Shown: piece after piece, positions 56,887 to 64,000 of the stretch
Position numbering within the stretch: position 1 is the stretch's first letter
Layout of the letters: each line of letters opens with the position of its first letter
NCBI RefSeq assembly: GCF_014841125.1
Contig: NZ_JACYTQ010000003.1
Location: forward strand, 558,001-622,000
Length of the DNA stretch: 64,000 nt
Origin: Echinicola arenosa
GTDB lineage: Bacteria > Bacteroidota > Bacteroidia > Cytophagales > Cyclobacteriaceae
Direction: 5' to 3'
The notes under the pieces: generated by a model
What the model was told of the DNA's origin: nothing
The model's database searches: none
The model's input: only the letters and a program-made list of their open reading frames with translations
Made by a program: the position numbers and the translations under genes

Positions 56887-58179
56887 ATGGAAGATTTCTT
56901 GTACTTCTTTTCTTTTCAAGATCCCAATGTGCTGATGGTCGTCATTGGCATATCATTGCTGTCCATCAGTGCGGCCATGGTAGGTACATTTACCTTCTTA
57001 GATAAAAAGGCCCTGGTGGGTGATGCCATTTCCCATGCCGTTTTGCCCGGAGTCTGTCTGGCTTTTATGTTTTCCGGAAACAAAAACCCCTTCTGGATTG
57101 TTTCTGGAGCATTTTTTACTGGCGGCCTATGTACCTATGCCATTACTTGGATTTCCAATTACACCAAACTCAAAGAAGATACAGTGATTGCATCCGTTCT
57201 CTCAATTTTCTTTGGTGTTGGGATAGTCATGATGACCCAGCTGCAACAAACTGGCAATGCTTCCCTATCTGGCTTAGATCATTTTATTTTTGGAAATGCT
57301 ATATCCATTGTTAGAAAAGACTTATGGGTGTATGGATTTCTTGCCTTGGCAATCATTCTATCAATTCTATTCTTCTATAAGGAATTTAAAGTAATGGTCT
57401 TTAACCGATCCTTTGCAGAAAGCGTCGGACTGCCTGTTAAACGTCTCGAATTTCTTTTCAATTCATTGATGGTTTTGGCTGTGGTTACAGGTATTCAAGC
57501 CATAGGCGTGGTGTTGATGGCAGCACTTCTGATTACTCCAGCGGCTGCTGCCAAATTCTGGACAGACCGATTGGACAAGATGCTTTGGATTGCTGTTTCC
57601 TTTTCCTTGGTATCAGGAATTACGGGTGCTTACATTTCATTTGTACTCCCCCACATGCCCACCGGCCCTTGGGTAGTCATTGTACTTTCATTGATTGCTT
57701 TTCTATCTTTTTTCTTCTCCGTCAAAAAAGGAATTCTCACCAAATGGATAGCTAGAAGAAACTACCAAAGAAAGATCCATTCAGACCACATTCTTAAGGC
57801 ACTGTTTGGGGCTCGGGAAAAAGGCATTACAAATCTTTCAGTTGAATCCATTTTCAATAATTTCCCTGGTAAATCTTTTAAAACGCAGTATTCAATTAAC
57901 AAATTAATTAATAAAAAATATATAACTGATAATCAAGGAAGTATATCATTAACAAAAAAAGGATTAACAGAAGCAAAACGGATAGTTCGGCTTCATAGAC
58001 TATGGGAGCTTTACATGACCGAATACATGAATATTGCTCCGGATCACGTGCATGATAGTGCGGAAAAGCTGGAACATATTATTACGCCAGAATTGGAACA
58101 AAAGCTAGACAAAAACCTCAATTTCCCGCAAGCAGATCCCCATCAGTCCATCATTCCTAGAGACCAAGATAAATCATGA
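56887..58179 (+). CDS. Metal ABC transporter permease fused to a DtxR-like domain
   Basis: A 430-residue protein. Residues about 10-285 form an ABC-3 family permease with about eight membrane segments (DAISHAVLPGVCLAFM, LDHFIFGNA, MAALLITPAAAA). From about 296 a soluble tail carries a winged-helix-like stretch and then a DtxR dimerisation block (RLHRLWELYMTEYM, HVHDSAEKLEH, ADPHQSIIP) very like the operon's own regulator (EVHDVAEELEH, DPHGDPIP), with its His/Glu ligands preserved. The FeoA-like third domain is missing. It could sense metal at the transporter; that is inference. Confidence 0.9.
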   Translation: MEDFLYFFSFQDPNVLMVVIGISLLSISAAMVGTFTFLDKKALVGDAISHAVLPGVCLAFMFSGNKNPFWIVSGAFFTGGLCTYAITWISNYTKLKEDTVIASVLSIFFGVGIVMMTQLQQTGNASLSGLDHFIFGNAISIVRKDLWVYGFLALAIILSILFFYKEFKVMVFNRSFAESVGLPVKRLEFLFNSLMVLAVVTGIQAIGVVLMAALLITPAAAAKFWTDRLDKMLWIAVSFSLVSGITGAYISFVLPHMPTGPWVVIVLSLIAFLSFFFSVKKGILTKWIARRNYQRKIHSDHILKALFGAREKGITNLSVESIFNNFPGKSFKTQYSINKLINKKYITDNQGSISLTKKGLTEAKRIVRLHRLWELYMTEYMNIAPDHVHDSAEKLEHIITPELEQKLDKNLNFPQADPHQSIIPRDQDKS

Positions 58180-59066
58180 GTTTTGACCCAAATGCATTTA
58201 TAATTATCCTGACCGGCTCCATGATTGCCATTTCCTGTGGATTGCTTGGTGTATTTCTGATGCTCCGCAAGATGGCCATGACTGGTGATGCCATTTCGCA
58301 TGCTGTGTTGCCCGGAATTGTCATTGCCTTCTTGATTTCAGGCAGTCGACATGGTTTGGCCATGGTAATTGGCGCTGGACTTGTTGGGATCATTGCCACT
58401 GTATTTATAGAGTACCTCAGCAACAAGGTGAAACTTCAGTCGGATGCTTCCATTGGGATTACCTTTACTTCCCTTTTTGCCATCGGCATTATCATGATCA
58501 CATTCTTGGCCAATCAAATTGACCTGGACCAAGACTGTGTATTATATGGGGAAATTGCCTACGTGCCCATTGATCTATGGATTACTGGATCAGGAACTAT
58601 TATGGGACCAAGGGTAACCTATCTATCATTGATCAACTTGACCTTAGTGAGCCTTTTTATTTATTTGTTTTTCAAAGAGTTAAAGATCAGCACCTTCGAC
58701 AAAGAGTTTGCGGCAACCATCGGTTTATCTACTGTTGGGGTCAATTACGGCTTGATGGGCATGGTTTCTTATACAACTGTAAGTTCTTTCGAAGCTGTGG
58801 GAGCCATTTTGGTGGTTGCATTGATGGTTGTCCCTCCTGCCACAGCATTTCTCTGGACTAAAAATTTAAAGCGCTTGATACAATTAACAGTTGCTTTAGG
58901 AATACTGGCTTCCTTTCTGGGATACTACCTAGCATTCTTCCTCAACAGTTCCATTGCTGGTGCCATGGCCTCTGTAGCAGGTTTCTTTTTCTTTCTGAGT
59001 GTCATCTTGAACCGCAAGCAAATTCCAGCCATCAAAAAGAAGCTTTCCAAAATGAAAGTGGCCTAG
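58176..59066 (+). CDS. Second metal ABC transporter permease
   Basis: A 296-residue ABC-3 family permease with about eight membrane segments (GDAISHAVLPGIVIAFL, GAILVVALMVVPPATAFL). Unlike the upstream permease it ends after the membrane part. With it, the operon has two permeases, as in TroCD or MtsCD-type importers that use a heterodimeric channel. ATGA overlap with the preceding gene. Confidence 0.93.
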   Translation: MSFDPNAFIIILTGSMIAISCGLLGVFLMLRKMAMTGDAISHAVLPGIVIAFLISGSRHGLAMVIGAGLVGIIATVFIEYLSNKVKLQSDASIGITFTSLFAIGIIMITFLANQIDLDQDCVLYGEIAYVPIDLWITGSGTIMGPRVTYLSLINLTLVSLFIYLFFKELKISTFDKEFAATIGLSTVGVNYGLMGMVSYTTVSSFEAVGAILVVALMVVPPATAFLWTKNLKRLIQLTVALGILASFLGYYLAFFLNSSIAGAMASVAGFFFFLSVILNRKQIPAIKKKLSKMKVA

Positions 59067-59097
59067 GACAAACCTAGAATAATAAAGGATGCAATAG

Positions 59098-60189
59098 TTA
59101 ACTAGCCTTGGGGGGTTTATCCTTAGTCTTTTTAAGATGGGTTTTATCCTCACCAAGTAACTTGGCAAAAGGCATGGTACCACTATCCAGTTCAAATATT
59201 CTACGCATGATGGCCAAAGTAGGTATGATCAGAATCATGCCGGCAATGCCCCAAATTGCCCCACCTACCAATAGTCCCAAAAAAGTGATAAAAGCGTTTA
59301 GGTTCACATTGGATCCCACGATCTTCGGGGTAAGGAAATTACTTTCTATCAGTTGAATTACCGCAAATAGAACTAGGATGAAAAAAGGAGAAACCATAGA
59401 GTCTGACGTCAGGAAAGCATAAAAGAATGGCAGAATAGCCCCCAAGAAAGGGCCTAAATAAGGGATTACATTTAATAAGGCCGCAAAAAGCCCAAAGAAC
59501 AGGGCATGATCAACTCCAAGAACGTATAAAGCCGTTGTATTCAATACCGCTAAAATGGCCATCACTTTCATCAAACCAATGATATAACCTTGAACCATTC
59601 TTCTGATCCTAAAAATTTCTAGTCTCACTTTTCTAGGATTTTCATGCTTGAATAAATGTGCCATAAAGTCCGCCAAGTGATGCCTATAGATCAACATAAA
59701 AAAGATAAATACTGGAGTAAGCACCAAACCGGTAAGCGATCCAATGGTATTGATCATTACTTGGGGCAAGCTCTGGTTTCCAGACTTAAAAAACTTGATA
59801 AATTGAGATAGATCAAAACCACTTTGTAATCCAATTTCATACCCCAAACTGCTAGAGAAAAACGCATCTACTCCAGCAAGCCACTCATTCATGTGCTGAC
59901 CAACATTCTCCAAATCTTGACTGACTCCTTTGATCTGTATAATAATAAGGGTAATGATCCCTCCCAAAAAAAGCATTCCACCTAACCATGCCAGTAAAAC
60001 ACTCAATGTTCCGGGAACCTTTCTCCTTTCCAGCCAGGTACATATTGGCGTCAATAAGATGGAAAGCATTCCTGCCATCATCAAGGGAACCAATAATTTT
60101 TTACCCAAAATCAGAATAAAAACTATGGTGATGATCAACAAGAGTACAAAAAGCACCCTTATGAATGTGGGAATTATTATTTTTTGCAT
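59098..60189 (-). CDS. AI-2E family (PerM-like) membrane transporter
   Basis: A 363-residue membrane protein of the AI-2E/PerM family. It has about eight membrane segments, a central soluble loop (about 70-150) and the late family block LFGLFAALLNVIPYLGPFLG. The ATG at 60189 is preferred over a GTG two codons upstream. Some members exchange Na+/H+ or autoinducer-2, but the substrate here is unknown. It converges on the metal operon with a 31-base gap. Confidence 0.9.
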   Translation of the reverse strand: MQKIIIPTFIRVLFVLLLIITIVFILILGKKLLVPLMMAGMLSILLTPICTWLERRKVPGTLSVLLAWLGGMLFLGGIITLIIIQIKGVSQDLENVGQHMNEWLAGVDAFFSSSLGYEIGLQSGFDLSQFIKFFKSGNQSLPQVMINTIGSLTGLVLTPVFIFFMLIYRHHLADFMAHLFKHENPRKVRLEIFRIRRMVQGYIIGLMKVMAILAVLNTTALYVLGVDHALFFGLFAALLNVIPYLGPFLGAILPFFYAFLTSDSMVSPFFILVLFAVIQLIESNFLTPKIVGSNVNLNAFITFLGLLVGGAIWGIAGMILIIPTLAIMRRIFELDSGTMPFAKLLGEDKTHLKKTKDKPPKAS

Positions 60190-60364
60190 AAGCACTTCAT
60201 AACTTAATCTTATTACTTACTAATATTATGCAAAAGGGATGGAGATTCCGAATTTTATGTTACTCCTTCGTGTAAAAGAAAATTGCTGAGAATATTTCCA
60301 TGAACTCTTCATGAAATTTTCCGTAATGAACTAAGACTGAAAATGCGTAGTTTAGCAAGTAATT

Positions 60365-60826
60365 ATGAATGAAATGAAAAGAATACTTACACTGGTTTTT
60401 TTGATGATTTTAGGGTCTAGTGTTTATGCCCAAAAGGCTAAAATACAGTGGCTCAGCTTTGATGAGGCAACAGCCATGAATCAAGAAAATCCTAAAATGC
60501 TGATCATTGATGTCTATACGGACTGGTGTGGTTGGTGTAAAAAAATGGATAAGGAAACTTTTACGGACGAAGGAGTCATCAAATACATTAATGAAAATTT
60601 CTATGCTGTAAAGTTAGACGCAGAAAACAGTAAGAAAAAGTTTGAATTCAAAGGCAAAGAATATACTGAAAAAAGTATGTCGCGTGCTATGAGGGTGAGC
60701 TCCTACCCTAACTTTGTAATTATGGATGCAGCTATGGAAAACATTACCCAACTACCAGGCTACAGAGAACCAGAAGTTTTTCTCAAAGATCTAGTAGCGA
60801 CAATTGAAAAATTTACCGGGAAATAA
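60365..60826 (+). CDS. Exported thioredoxin-like protein
   Basis: A 153-residue protein with a signal peptide (ending SSVYAQ) and a thioredoxin fold with an active-site CGWC motif (Cys55 and Cys58 in DWCGWCKKM). The cis-Pro region is SSYPNFVIMD. The layout fits DUF255/thioredoxin_7-type periplasmic thiol proteins that reduce or shuffle disulfides. No partner gene is adjacent. Confidence 0.9.
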   Translation: MNEMKRILTLVFLMILGSSVYAQKAKIQWLSFDEATAMNQENPKMLIIDVYTDWCGWCKKMDKETFTDEGVIKYINENFYAVKLDAENSKKKFEFKGKEYTEKSMSRAMRVSSYPNFVIMDAAMENITQLPGYREPEVFLKDLVATIEKFTGK

Positions 60827-60962
60827 GGACTCCATAATCTTGAGTAGAGAGTATTAAAATTCAATTCTCATTACTATTTGATTAATATCAATTCCTAAAT
60901 TCCTATTATCTAGAGCCCATTTTTTATCTTGCATCTTATATTTAGAATTTAACCAATCAAAA

Positions 60963-62345
60963 ATGGCTTTTTCCATTACCGAAAAAGAAGATACGATCAT
61001 TGCATTGGCCACTCCACAAGGAGTTGGTGCTATAGCGGTCATTAGACTTTCTGGCAAAGAGGCTATCAAGCTGACCAATGAGGTTTTTGCTGGAAAAGAC
61101 CTTGAAAAACAGGATTCCCACACCATCCATTTTGGAACTATTCGTGATGGTGAAAAAGTAATTGATGAAGTATTGATATCTTTGTTTATCGCTCCAAAGT
61201 CCTTTACGAAGGAAAATGTGGTAGAAATCTCTACACACGGTTCCTCCTACATCATCAATCAGGTGATCAAACTTTTCATTAGAAAGGGAGCCAGACCTGC
61301 AAAGCCTGGAGAATTTACTCAAAGGGCCTTTTTGAATGGACAATTTGACTTAGCACAGGCGGAAGCAGTGGCGGACTTGATCCATTCTGACTCTGAAGCG
61401 TCCCACCAAGCAGCCTTGCATCAAATGCGTGGTGGTTTTAGTGGAGAAATTAAGGAACTCAGGGATAAACTAATCCACTTTGCCTCCATGATAGAGTTGG
61501 AACTGGACTTTGCAGAAGAAGATGTGGAATTTGCCAGTCGTGAAGATTTACAAAATTTGGTGGAGAAACTACTAAGAGTAGTAGAACAGCTGATCTCCAG
61601 TTTTGATTTGGGCAATGTAATTAAAAACGGTGTACCTACTGTAATTGCCGGTAAACCCAATGCCGGTAAATCCACCTTGCTCAATGCTTTGCTGAACGAA
61701 GAAAAAGCCATTGTTTCCGATATTGCAGGAACTACCAGAGACTTTATTGAAGATGAAATCAATATAGGTGGTGTGATCTTCCGTTTTATAGATACTGCAG
61801 GATTACGGGAAACTACAGATACCATAGAAGCAATTGGTGTAAGCAGAACGCAGGAAAAAATGAAGACTGCTTCTTTGATCCTTTACCTTTTTGATCTGGC
61901 TGATACCGACATGGTAGAAATCAATAGGGATATCAATAAATTGGAAAACTTAGGCGTACCCTATGTTAAAGTAGCCAATAAGATAGATAAATCTAAAACC
62001 AAGTTTATCAATGAGTTAAAAGAAAAACATCCAGACACTATTTTTATCTCAGCGGGACAGAAAGAACACCTGGATGATTTGAAGGACAAGATCCTGGAGC
62101 TAGTAAATCTGGACAAGTTCAAAACGGGGAACACCGTGGTCACCAACATCCGTCACTACGATTCTCTGGTCAAAACCCGGGAATCTTTACTCGATGTCCT
62201 TGGCGGCATCGACAATGAAATCACCAATGACTTTATGGCCATGGATATCCGCAGGTCCCTACATTTCCTCGGGGAGATCACCGGAGAGATCACCACGGAT
62301 GACTTGCTAGCGAATATATTTTCTAAGTTTTGTATCGGCAAGTAA
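60963..62345 (+). CDS. mnmE: tRNA uridine-5-carboxymethylaminomethyl modification GTPase MnmE
   Basis: A 460-residue GTPase that, with MnmG, modifies the wobble uridine of several tRNAs. It has an N-terminal formyl-THF-binding domain (DTIIALATPQGVGAIAVIRL), a G domain with G1 GKPNAGKST (230-238), DxxG in DTAG, and NKID, and ends in the diagnostic CIGK (Cys457). All family hallmarks are intact. mnmG is not in the window. Confidence 0.97.
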   Translation: MAFSITEKEDTIIALATPQGVGAIAVIRLSGKEAIKLTNEVFAGKDLEKQDSHTIHFGTIRDGEKVIDEVLISLFIAPKSFTKENVVEISTHGSSYIINQVIKLFIRKGARPAKPGEFTQRAFLNGQFDLAQAEAVADLIHSDSEASHQAALHQMRGGFSGEIKELRDKLIHFASMIELELDFAEEDVEFASREDLQNLVEKLLRVVEQLISSFDLGNVIKNGVPTVIAGKPNAGKSTLLNALLNEEKAIVSDIAGTTRDFIEDEINIGGVIFRFIDTAGLRETTDTIEAIGVSRTQEKMKTASLILYLFDLADTDMVEINRDINKLENLGVPYVKVANKIDKSKTKFINELKEKHPDTIFISAGQKEHLDDLKDKILELVNLDKFKTGNTVVTNIRHYDSLVKTRESLLDVLGGIDNEITNDFMAMDIRRSLHFLGEITGEITTDDLLANIFSKFCIGK

Positions 62346-62378
62346 AACCAGTCCGGATTTTAAATCTGGACTGGTTTT
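62344..62378. terminator. Bidirectional intrinsic terminator
   Basis: Arms 62344-62360 and 62362-62378 (AAAACCAGTCC and its complement as the core, one mismatch) between the convergent mnmE and lipoprotein genes. Confidence 0.8.
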
Positions 62379-62380
62379 GT

Positions 62381-62971
62381 TCAATTATTGGATTCATATT
62401 TTTTTTTTAAACCAAGCTCTTTGGCAAGCTGTTTAAAAGCACCTTTTGCACCATCATAAACTGCTTGTTCTGGTTTAGGATAGGTCAAGTAAGTATTTCC
62501 TTCATAAGTATTGTGTACGGTATGCATGACCAATTCGCCTTTCTTATTAAATAACTTTAAATAAACCACAGTATCAAAATAATTACGGTAATTACTCCCG
62601 ATAACCCGATAGTTCACAGGAACATAAATTAATTTAGGGATAATTAAACCTTTTAACTTCTTTTCATGGCATAGTTTCTTTATATAAGAAGAATTAGAGT
62701 CCTCATATGACAACGGTTTATTTAATTGTACCGGTTTGCCTATACCATAGTTAAGAAAACTTTCCTTTATGGAATTATCAAAATATTCATTTGTCTCCCA
62801 GAAATGAAATTGATTTATATGATATACGGTCTCTAAGGGTGCTATTCCCCAATTATCTGTTTCAATAGGAACATCCGTTTTATAAAGTGTCTTTGATCCA
62901 ATTGCAGCGCAAGAAGAGAGTAGACTCGCCAGAAGAACGGTTTGAAAAATATGGTGTTTTTTTTGGTTCAT
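62381..62971 (-). CDS. Unknown lipoprotein
   Basis: A 196-residue protein with a lipobox signal (LLSSC, Cys about residue 21). The remainder is soluble, rich in Tyr and Lys, with a beta-type NYRVIGSNYRNYFDTVVYLKL segment as in small envelope lipoproteins that bind other proteins. I do not recognise the family. It lies between two terminators and is transcribed alone. Confidence 0.8.
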   Translation of the reverse strand: MNQKKHHIFQTVLLASLLSSCAAIGSKTLYKTDVPIETDNWGIAPLETVYHINQFHFWETNEYFDNSIKESFLNYGIGKPVQLNKPLSYEDSNSSYIKKLCHEKKLKGLIIPKLIYVPVNYRVIGSNYRNYFDTVVYLKLFNKKGELVMHTVHNTYEGNTYLTYPKPEQAVYDGAKGAFKQLAKELGLKKKYESNN

Positions 62972-63075
62972 TTTTGTCAGAAATAATTTTCCGAAATTAT
63001 ACCAATTGCTGAATAAAGGCCAATTATTCTCTTCTAAATATTATCCTAAAACAGATCAACCAAGGTTTCGAATTT

Positions 63076-63111
63076 AAAAAAAACCGGAAAGGAACCCTTT
63101 CCGGCTTTTTT
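63076..63111 (-). terminator. Intrinsic terminator of the esterase gene
   Basis: Perfect nine-base arms CCGGAAAGG (63084-63092) and CCTTTCCGG (63096-63104) with an A8 run on one side and a T6 run on the other, so it works in both directions. It lies just past the esterase stop codon. Confidence 0.88.
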
Positions 63112-63162
63112 GATTAGTAAACCCCTATAAATTATGAAATAAATTATAGCATTTTTATAAAA

Positions 63163-64000
63163 TCATTGAAACCTATATTGATCCTTAAACAAAAGTTGGG
63201 CAAACCAGTAAAGATCATTTTTCCAAGTGTGGTAGCCATAACCTCCTTTTCCAAAACCATAAATATGATCAATTTGGTTAGCTAAAAGTTCTTCACTAAT
63301 GGCATCTATTAGCCTTTTACATTTATCCTTTTCCCCACAACTTATCCAAATTAGATTCATTCTTAAATTTAGTAGAGTCCATTTTGCTGCCTTGGTAAAA
63401 TTAAAGTTTGGTGCCGAAGTGAATGCTCCTACCCAAGAAAAGAGGCGCTGGTTTCCCAATCCTATGTTCAAAGACTGCCCTGCTCCCATACAAACCCCGG
63501 CAATGGCCCGGTGATATGAATCTGGTATTACGTTAAATTTGGATTCAACAGCATAAATCAAATTCTCCAATAGGTCTTCCTTGAATATGTCAAAAGCAGC
63601 AAGTTTTTCTTTATCAAATAGATTACCCAAAGGCCTGTCATTTTTCATTGCCCGGCCATTGGGAAAAATGAGGATCATTGGTTTTGCTTTCCCCTGATTG
63701 ATCAAATTATCCAAGATTATATTAGCTTGGCCATTGATAAACCAAGCATATTCATCCCCCCTAATACCATGTAATAAATATAAAACCGGGTATCTCATCT
63801 TCTCGTCGTAGCCTGGAGGGGTGTAAACCAATGCTTTCCGAATTGAATTTGTCGCATTAGAGTAGTACTTCATTGTACTGATTTCACCTCTAGGACCACC
63901 CATCACTTTATCAAAACCATAGGGAGCTTCTTCAACCATTTCCTTTTCCCTAGCCTTCAAAGAACTAATAACTAAGCCCATTGCAGTAAAAATCCCTGTC
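63163..64000 (-). CDS. Esterase-like alpha/beta hydrolase with Cys nucleophile, 5' end cut by window edge
   Basis: The reading frame runs to the right edge. The ATG at 63981 is not the real start, because in-frame hydrophobic codons upstream (ending TGIFTA) continue into GLVISSLKA, which reads as the end of a signal peptide. The body is an esterase D/feruloyl-esterase type fold: LLHGIRGDEYAW oxyanion region, an acid in GEKD, and His in GYHTWKNDLYW. The nucleophile elbow is GVCMG, with Cys (TGT codon at 63490-63492) where the family has Ser (GxSxG). A single base change separates the two. It may be exported and act on carbohydrate esters. Confidence 0.88.
   Translation of the reverse strand, partial: TGIFTAMGLVISSLKAREKEMVEEAPYGFDKVMGGPRGEISTMKYYSNATNSIRKALVYTPPGYDEKMRYPVLYLLHGIRGDEYAWFINGQANIILDNLINQGKAKPMILIFPNGRAMKNDRPLGNLFDKEKLAAFDIFKEDLLENLIYAVESKFNVIPDSYHRAIAGVCMGAGQSLNIGLGNQRLFSWVGAFTSAPNFNFTKAAKWTLLNLRMNLIWISCGEKDKCKRLIDAISEELLANQIDHIYGFGKGGYGYHTWKNDLYWFAQLLFKDQYRFQ

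Overview
The window is chromosomal DNA from a member of the Bacteroidota. It is most likely an order Cytophagales bacterium near the Cyclobacteriaceae (Cyclobacterium, Algoriphagus and Echinicola types), though the family is inferred from gene content and style. Supporting signs are two giant secreted proteins with SprB repeats and a type B type IX secretion (T9SS) C-terminal domain, a SusC-like signature inside an alpha-2-macroglobulin, a Bacteroidota-type L-2-hydroxyglutarate oxidase, DUF502 and DUF4097/GIN proteins, and promoters of the Bacteroidota form TTTG-N19-TAnnTTTG. One of those promoters precedes two tandem tRNA-Asp genes at exact spacing. Gene density is high and no phage, CRISPR array or rRNA was seen.

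Layout. 1-2729 (-): N-terminal part of a large multi-pass membrane sensor-like protein, cut by the left edge. 3.0-10.8 kb: a small unknown protein, a 2211-aa alpha-2-macroglobulin-like protein with an internal carboxypeptidase-regulatory/TonB-plug module, and a small unknown protein. 11.1-14.6 kb: Gfo/Idh/MocA oxidoreductase, TruC-like pseudouridine synthase, M28 peptidase. 14.7-16.3 kb (-): a coupled DUF2752/TM2/GIN-domain cell-envelope operon. 16.6-20.8 kb: PD40-type protein, tyrS, TetR regulator, SDR reductase. 20.8-24.0 kb (-): BrkB/YihY, PlsC-like acyltransferase, patatin and metallo-beta-lactamase-fold genes in one lipid/envelope run. 24.2-26.5 kb (-): accA, DUF502 protein, two identical tRNA-Asp genes.

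26.8-29.0 kb: ilvA, then a 975-bp non-coding stretch bounded by long imperfect inverted repeats and holding an 11-bp tandem array, the best candidate for an undescribed mobile or repeat element. 29.0-35.7 kb (-): two tandem paralogous T9SS surface proteins. 36-43.4 kb: MFS drug transporter, YbiT-like ABC-F ATPase with a degenerate second ATP site, RlmI-like methyltransferase, FNT-family channel, beta-barrel protein, lhgO. 43.5-50.3 kb (-): glutamate-synthase-like FMN enzyme, YheT-like hydrolase, an Hpt protein coupled to a FAD enzyme, a HerA-like ATPase, a DUF4332 protein and a DUF937-like protein. 50.6-54.1 kb: exported TPR/DnaJ-zinc-finger protein, TPR lipoprotein, dapD, glycosyltransferase.

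54.5-59.1 kb (+): a complete metal-uptake operon with a DtxR/MntR regulator, a substrate-binding lipoprotein, an ATPase, a permease fused to a second DtxR-like domain, and a second permease. It is preceded by palindromes that look like the regulator's own operators, one lying between the -33 and -7 promoter elements. 59.1-64 kb: AI-2E family permease, thioredoxin-like protein, mnmE, a lipoprotein, and an esterase whose nucleophile-elbow serine is a cysteine and whose 5' end runs off the right edge.

Several gene starts were chosen at internal ATG codons because they produce proper signal peptides or fit the family length better than upstream TTG/GTG codons.
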